From Nocardioides acrostichi (GTDB taxonomy: Bacteria > Actinomycetota > Actinomycetes > Propionibacteriales > Nocardioidaceae): a stretch of DNA of 64,000 bases. Made by a program: the position numbers and the translations under genes. Location of the stretch: NCBI RefSeq assembly GCF_015319165.1, contig NZ_JADIVZ010000015.1:20659-84658 (forward strand), read 5' to 3'. The stretch's first letter is position 1, and every line of letters begins with the position of its first letter. The notes under the pieces are model-generated. The model worked only from the letters and a program-made list of their open reading frames with translations. It searched no databases and was not told where the DNA came from. Shown in pieces: positions 60,925 through 64,000 of the stretch.

Positions 60925-61926
60925 CTACTCGACGTCCGGCGGCGTCAGGCCCGTGACGTCGGCGGGCCGGCCGGTGTCGTCGAGGTGCAGCCATGCGGCC
61001 CCCACCGCGGCCCGCCACCAGTCGTCGTCGTCGCCCTCACCCTCGACCCGCAGACACCCATCCACGACACTCGCGCTCCAGCCGCCGCACCGGGCCGTGC
61101 CCGCACCGGCCTCGACCTCCGGGTGGGCGACCAGCAACCCCCCGAGATCACCGGAGAGATAGGTCGGACGCAGCGGCGGCTGGGCCGACACCAGATCGGC
61201 GAGCCCACTCACACCGGTGCGCACCAGGAGAGTCGCCAGGCCCAGGTCACGCCCCCCCTCGATGTCGGTGTCGAGACGGTCCCCGACCATCAGCGGATGC
61301 TCCCCGCCGACGCGCCGGATCGTCTCCTCCAACAGCGGTGCCGCCGGCTTGCCGGCGACGGTGGGCTCGACCTCGCTGAAGCGTCTCAGGGTGTCGACGA
61401 GCACACCGTGGCCCGGGGCGACGCCGTACGGAGTCGGAATCGTCATGTCGGTGTTCGACGCCACCCACCACAGACCCTCGCGCACCCGCACGGCCGCCCT
61501 CATCACGTCGCGCCACAGCACGTCGGGGCCGTAGCCCGTCACCAGGGCGCCCGCCTCGTCGTCGACAGCGACCGGCTCGAGGCCGACCGCCTCGAGCGCG
61601 GAGCGCAGCCCCTCGGCTCCGAGCATCGCCACCCGGCTTCCGGCCCCCAGCCGGTCGACCAGCACCCGGGCGGCCGCCTGGGCCGAGGTCACGACATCGT
61701 CGGCGACAGCGGCGACGCCGAGGTCACTGAGATGATCGGCGACCGTCGCGGGCGGTCGCGAGGCATTGTTGGTGACGAAGGCGACATGCGTGCCGGACGA
61801 CCGCGCCGACTCGATGGCCTCGGCGGCACCGGGTACGGCCTCTCCACCGACGTAGACCACTCCGTCGAGGTCGAGCATGACCAGGTCGTGGGTCTCGCAC
61901 AGCGGGCGGACCGAGCCACTCAGCAC
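60925..61926 (-). CDS. HAD-IIA family hydrolase (NagD/PNP-phosphatase-like)
   Basis: 333 residues. HAD motif I DLDGVVYVGGEAVPGA near residue 19, motif II FVTNNASRPP, motif III in GKPAAPLLEETI and motif IV MVGDRLDTDIEGG, with the type IIA cap between motifs II and III. A C-terminal 60-residue addition after LGGLL carries Trp/Asp repeats (GDDDDWWRAAVGAAWLHLDDTG). Probable phosphatase for a small metabolite (Rv1692 is a glycerol-3-phosphate phosphatase). GTG 61926; divergent from the DUF1015 gene. Confidence 0.92.
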   Translation of the reverse strand: MLSGSVRPLCETHDLVMLDLDGVVYVGGEAVPGAAEAIESARSSGTHVAFVTNNASRPPATVADHLSDLGVAAVADDVVTSAQAAARVLVDRLGAGSRVAMLGAEGLRSALEAVGLEPVAVDDEAGALVTGYGPDVLWRDVMRAAVRVREGLWWVASNTDMTIPTPYGVAPGHGVLVDTLRRFSEVEPTVAGKPAAPLLEETIRRVGGEHPLMVGDRLDTDIEGGRDLGLATLLVRTGVSGLADLVSAQPPLRPTYLSGDLGGLLVAHPEVEAGAGTARCGGWSASVVDGCLRVEGEGDDDDWWRAAVGAAWLHLDDTGRPADVTGLTPPDVE

Positions 61927-61975
61927 TGCGAGTCTCCACGACGTCCACTCGGCCCCTTGCTCACCACACGCACCC

Positions 61976-61981
61976 TACGAT
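61976..61981 (+). promoter_or_regulatory. -10 element of a leaderless DUF1015 promoter
   Basis: TACGAT lies 6 bases before the ATG at 61988, the same spacing seen at 32.85 kb and 39.81 kb. No ribosome-binding site precedes the ATG. Confidence 0.5.
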
Positions 61982-61987
61982 GCTCGG

Positions 61988-63049
61988 ATGGAGTCCGTGA
62001 CGGCGACCGGCGCACCGGCGCGCTCCGCCCTCGGGCTACAGCCGTTTCGTGGCGCTCGACTGCCGCTGCGCGACGTCGGATTCACCAGGCGTGCCGAGGC
62101 CGGTCGCGTCGCCGGTCGTCACCCCGAGATCCTCGCCCTGCCAGGCCCGCCGTCGCTCTACGTGCACGAGTGGACGTCACCCGGCTTCACCGTGCGTGCC
62201 GTCGTCGGAGCGCTCGACCTCGCCCGGCCGGGGGCCCGCATCCTCGCCCACGAAGCGGTCGACCGTGCCCAGGTCGATCACCTGCGGCGTTGGATGGAGC
62301 GCCTCGACGTGCAACCCGCACCTCTGCTGCTGGTGCACCGTGGCGGAGGCGAACTCAGCGCGTTGCTCGACCGGGTCAGTGCGGACGCCACGCTCGTCGA
62401 CTTCACCGATCGCCGCGGCCAACGGCACCGCATCTGGCGGCTCGACGACCCCGACGACGAGACACACCTGTGCGGGGCGGTCGCGAACGCAGACCTGCTC
62501 ATCGCCGACGGACATCACCGTCACGCGGCCTACCAGGAGATGAGGGCGAGCCGGCCGGGTGGGCCCTCGGAGCTCGGGCTCGTCGGCATCATCGACCACG
62601 ACGACACCCCGTTGCACATTGGCGCGATCCACCGGGTGCTGGCCGGCGTCGAGCTCGAGACCCTCGTCGACGCGGCTCGCGGACTCGGCCTCGAGGTGGA
62701 TCTCCTGGGTGCCGGTGACCCTCTCGCCCACCTCTCCCCTGGCCGGTTGGTCCTCACCGACGGAACGCGGACCGCTCTGGTCACAGCTCGCGCGTTGCCC
62801 GTGGTCGATCTCGACTCCCTCATCGCGGTCCAGCCCGCGCCGCCCCATGTGGCCTACTGGCACGCGGCGCCGAGTGCCTTGGGGTCACGACGCCGTCACG
62901 GTGGCACAGCTGCCCTCCTGCCGGCGCTCACCGTCGACGAGGTGCTGCAGACCGTCTCCCGAGGCACGCTGCTGCCCGCCAAGGCGACGTCGTTCCAGCC
63001 GAAACCGACGATCGGACTCATGATGCGCTCGCTGGCACCGCCGCGCTGA
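61988..63049 (+). CDS. DUF1015 family protein
   Basis: 353 residues. The family motif NADLLIADGHHRHAAYQEM lies in the middle (about 175-193), and the N-terminus LQPFRGARLPL matches the usual opening. DUF1015 proteins resemble SerK-type free serine kinases, but this one is shorter than the archaeal enzymes. ATG 61988 has a -10 at leaderless spacing. Its 3' end overlaps the convergent SSB-like gene by 32 bases. Confidence 0.9.
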   Translation: MESVTATGAPARSALGLQPFRGARLPLRDVGFTRRAEAGRVAGRHPEILALPGPPSLYVHEWTSPGFTVRAVVGALDLARPGARILAHEAVDRAQVDHLRRWMERLDVQPAPLLLVHRGGGELSALLDRVSADATLVDFTDRRGQRHRIWRLDDPDDETHLCGAVANADLLIADGHHRHAAYQEMRASRPGGPSELGLVGIIDHDDTPLHIGAIHRVLAGVELETLVDAARGLGLEVDLLGAGDPLAHLSPGRLVLTDGTRTALVTARALPVVDLDSLIAVQPAPPHVAYWHAAPSALGSRRRHGGTAALLPALTVDEVLQTVSRGTLLPAKATSFQPKPTIGLMMRSLAPPR

Positions 63050-63383
63050 TCCTCCGAGCGCGAGCCGCCTCCACCTCGACCCGTGACGTCGTACCGGCCG
63101 CCCCGCGGTAGAAGCGCCGTCGCAGTGCACCCTCGACCTCGACCACGTCGCCAGCCCGCCAGGCCCGCACCGTGCGCCGCAGTCTGGCGGCCCACACGGC
63201 ACAGTCGATCACGTCGAAGCGCTGCTTGCTGCGGGCCGAAGGACCACGTGGCCTGGCCCGCGAGACGATCACCCGCAGCGTCACCACGACGTCTCCACTC
63301 GGCAGCTCCCGTTCTTCTGCCGGCGCCGACAGCCGACCTCGCACCACGACCTCGTTGCGGGTCGTCTCCTCCTCAGGATGCAT
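63018..63383 (-). CDS. Single-stranded DNA-binding (OB-fold) protein, SSB-like
   Basis: 121 residues with one OB fold: NEVVVRGRLSAPAEERELPSGDVVVTLRVIVSRA, RFDVIDCAVWAARLRRTVRAWRAGDVVEVEGALRRRFYRG and a basic C-terminus. It has the SSB core but lacks the acidic DDDIPF tail of housekeeping SSB, so it is probably a specialised paralogue. ATG 63383 is the start; upstream frames run into the rRNA terminator. It lies just downstream of the rRNA operon in the same direction. Confidence 0.85.
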   Translation of the reverse strand: MHPEEETTRNEVVVRGRLSAPAEERELPSGDVVVTLRVIVSRARPRGPSARSKQRFDVIDCAVWAARLRRTVRAWRAGDVVEVEGALRRRFYRGAAGTTSRVEVEAARARRISAAVPASAS

Positions 63384-63496
63384 GCACACCCACCTCCTGC
63401 CCGAGATCCTTCCGCGGGACGTCGGGCCTCGGGCACGGGTACACGCGCCATGTGGACGAACCACGAACGCTCGACCCCTGTGGAGACGAAAAGCAT

Positions 63497-63529
63497 CACA
63501 GGGGCCATCGCGATGCGATGGCCCCTGTG
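63497..63529 (-). terminator. rRNA operon terminator
   Basis: A perfect 14-bp stem (CACAGGGGCCATCG and CGATGGCCCCTGTG, 5-base loop) 10 bases past the 3' end of 5S rRNA on the minus strand, followed by CTTTTC. One of the few terminators here with a T-run. Confidence 0.9.
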
Positions 63530-63538
63530 GAAAGGATG

Positions 63539-63655
63539 TCCGGCGGCGTCCTACTCTCCCACGATCTCTCGGTCGCAGTACCATCGGCGCTGGCAGGCTT
63601 AACTTCCGGGTTCGGGATGGGACCGGGTGTTTCCCTGTCGCTATGGCCGCCGTAA
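63539..63655 (-). rRNA. rrf: 5S ribosomal RNA
   Basis: Minus-strand sequence has the conserved helix I ends (ACGGCGGCCATAGCG and GGACGCCGCCGG), loop A/B block CCCGGTCCCATCCCGAACCCGG and AAGTTAAGCC in the 5S order. About 117 bases; ends are set to within a few bases. Confidence 0.95.
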
Positions 63656-63936
63656 CTCTTTCAACCCACACCTGGTGTTCTGGGGGGTGTTCACCCAGGC
63701 GGTGGTGTGGTTGGTCTATGTAGTTATCACTGGTGTTGTGATGGGTGGTGTGGACGCGAGACACACATGATGTTGTTGTGTGTTTGCAGGGCGTGTGTGG
63801 TGCGTTGATGCATGTGCACACGGTGTTGGTGTGGCTTGGTGCCACACACTCGCCTTACCGCCCCCGGGTGGGGGGTGGGGACACGATGACCACAGTTGAC
63901 CATTGGTCTGGTTTGTGGTGTGTGTTGAGAGTGTGT
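63656..63936 (-). other. 23S-5S internal transcribed spacer
   Basis: About 280 bases between the 5S gene and the 23S 3' end. On the rRNA-like (minus) strand it is rich in A and C, with many CACA and ACAC units, unlike the rest of the window. Short open frames in it are artefacts. No tRNA is present. Processing stems for RNase III are expected but I could not delimit them. Confidence 0.8.
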
Positions 63937-64000
63937 GAGGGCAAGCCCTCGGCCTATTAGTACCGGTCGGCTGGGCATTACTGCTGTACACCTCCGGCCT
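63937..64000 (-). rRNA. rrl: 23S ribosomal RNA, 3' end (continues beyond the window)
   Basis: On the minus strand it reads CAGCCGACCGGTACTAATAG then GCCGAGGGCTTGCCC, the conserved actinobacterial 23S 3' terminus (helix 99-101 area). Only the last 64 bases or so are inside the window. Confidence 0.92.

Noticed and set aside
63727..63991. Short open frames in the 23S-5S spacer
   Set aside because: They lie in transcribed rRNA spacer with simple-sequence composition.

Overview
The window is high-GC actinobacterial chromosome. The gene order best fits Propionibacteriales, probably Nocardioidaceae; that placement is inferred from synteny and style, not from a search. Coding density is very high, most start codons sit in ATGA or GTGA overlaps, and GTG starts are common. 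No transposase, integrated prophage or CRISPR array was seen.

Region by region. 0-3.6 kb (+): the end of an SbcC-type nuclease ATPase gene, then a TldD/TldE (PmbA) pair. 3.6-15.7 kb (-): an MFS exporter gene with an apparent internal deletion, then a cluster syntenic with M. tuberculosis Rv1822-Rv1832. In transcription order it runs: two CorC/CNNM proteins, pgsA, DUF881, sbp, DUF881, gcvH, an FHA protein (GarA type), the MerR regulator FtsR, a DUF151 nuclease, a second MerR, and gcvP behind a glycine riboswitch. 15.9-18.7 kb (+): a DUF1800/DUF1501 export pair.

18.7-38.3 kb is the accessory part. It holds a lipoprotein; an ABC-2 permease next to a protein that joins a secreted alpha/beta hydrolase to an ABC ATPase; a meta-cleavage-type hydrolase with a KstR-like operator in its promoter; an SDR; a solitary beta-class DNA methyltransferase; a DUF429-RelA/SpoT fusion; a secreted metzincin with thrombospondin type 3 repeats; an OafA-type acyltransferase; a lipase; a second ABC-2 locus with a RseB/LolA-like lipid-binding protein; an F420-oxidoreductase-like protein and tRNA-Pro(GGG).

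38.4-39.8 kb (-) holds a DUF222/HNH (13E12-like) gene whose promoter carries a LexA-type SOS box. 40-63 kb (-) is a long core block syntenic with M. tuberculosis Rv1692-Rv1713. In transcription order it holds a HAD phosphatase, a 51-residue protein, tlyA, nadK, recN, steA, steB/mctB, pyrG, a Nudix hydrolase, an MBL hydrolase, ald, xerD, a DUF3516 helicase, a GNAT, parA, a ribbon-helix-helix protein, scpA, scpB, an rsuA-family pseudouridine synthase, aroH, cmk, plsC and der. Chromosome organisation (ParA, ScpAB, XerD, RecN), septal wall hydrolase control (SteAB) and nucleotide supply (PyrG, Cmk, NadK) are therefore physically linked. The window closes with a DUF1015 gene (+), a small OB-fold SSB-like gene (-), and the 3' end of an rRNA operon on the minus strand (5S and the last bases of 23S).

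The observations I rate highest are the DUF429-RelA/SpoT fusion, the hydrolase-ABC ATPase fusion, two operator-in-promoter sites (KstR-like and LexA-like) directly in front of apparently leaderless genes, and a ParA/RHH pair feeding into scpAB.
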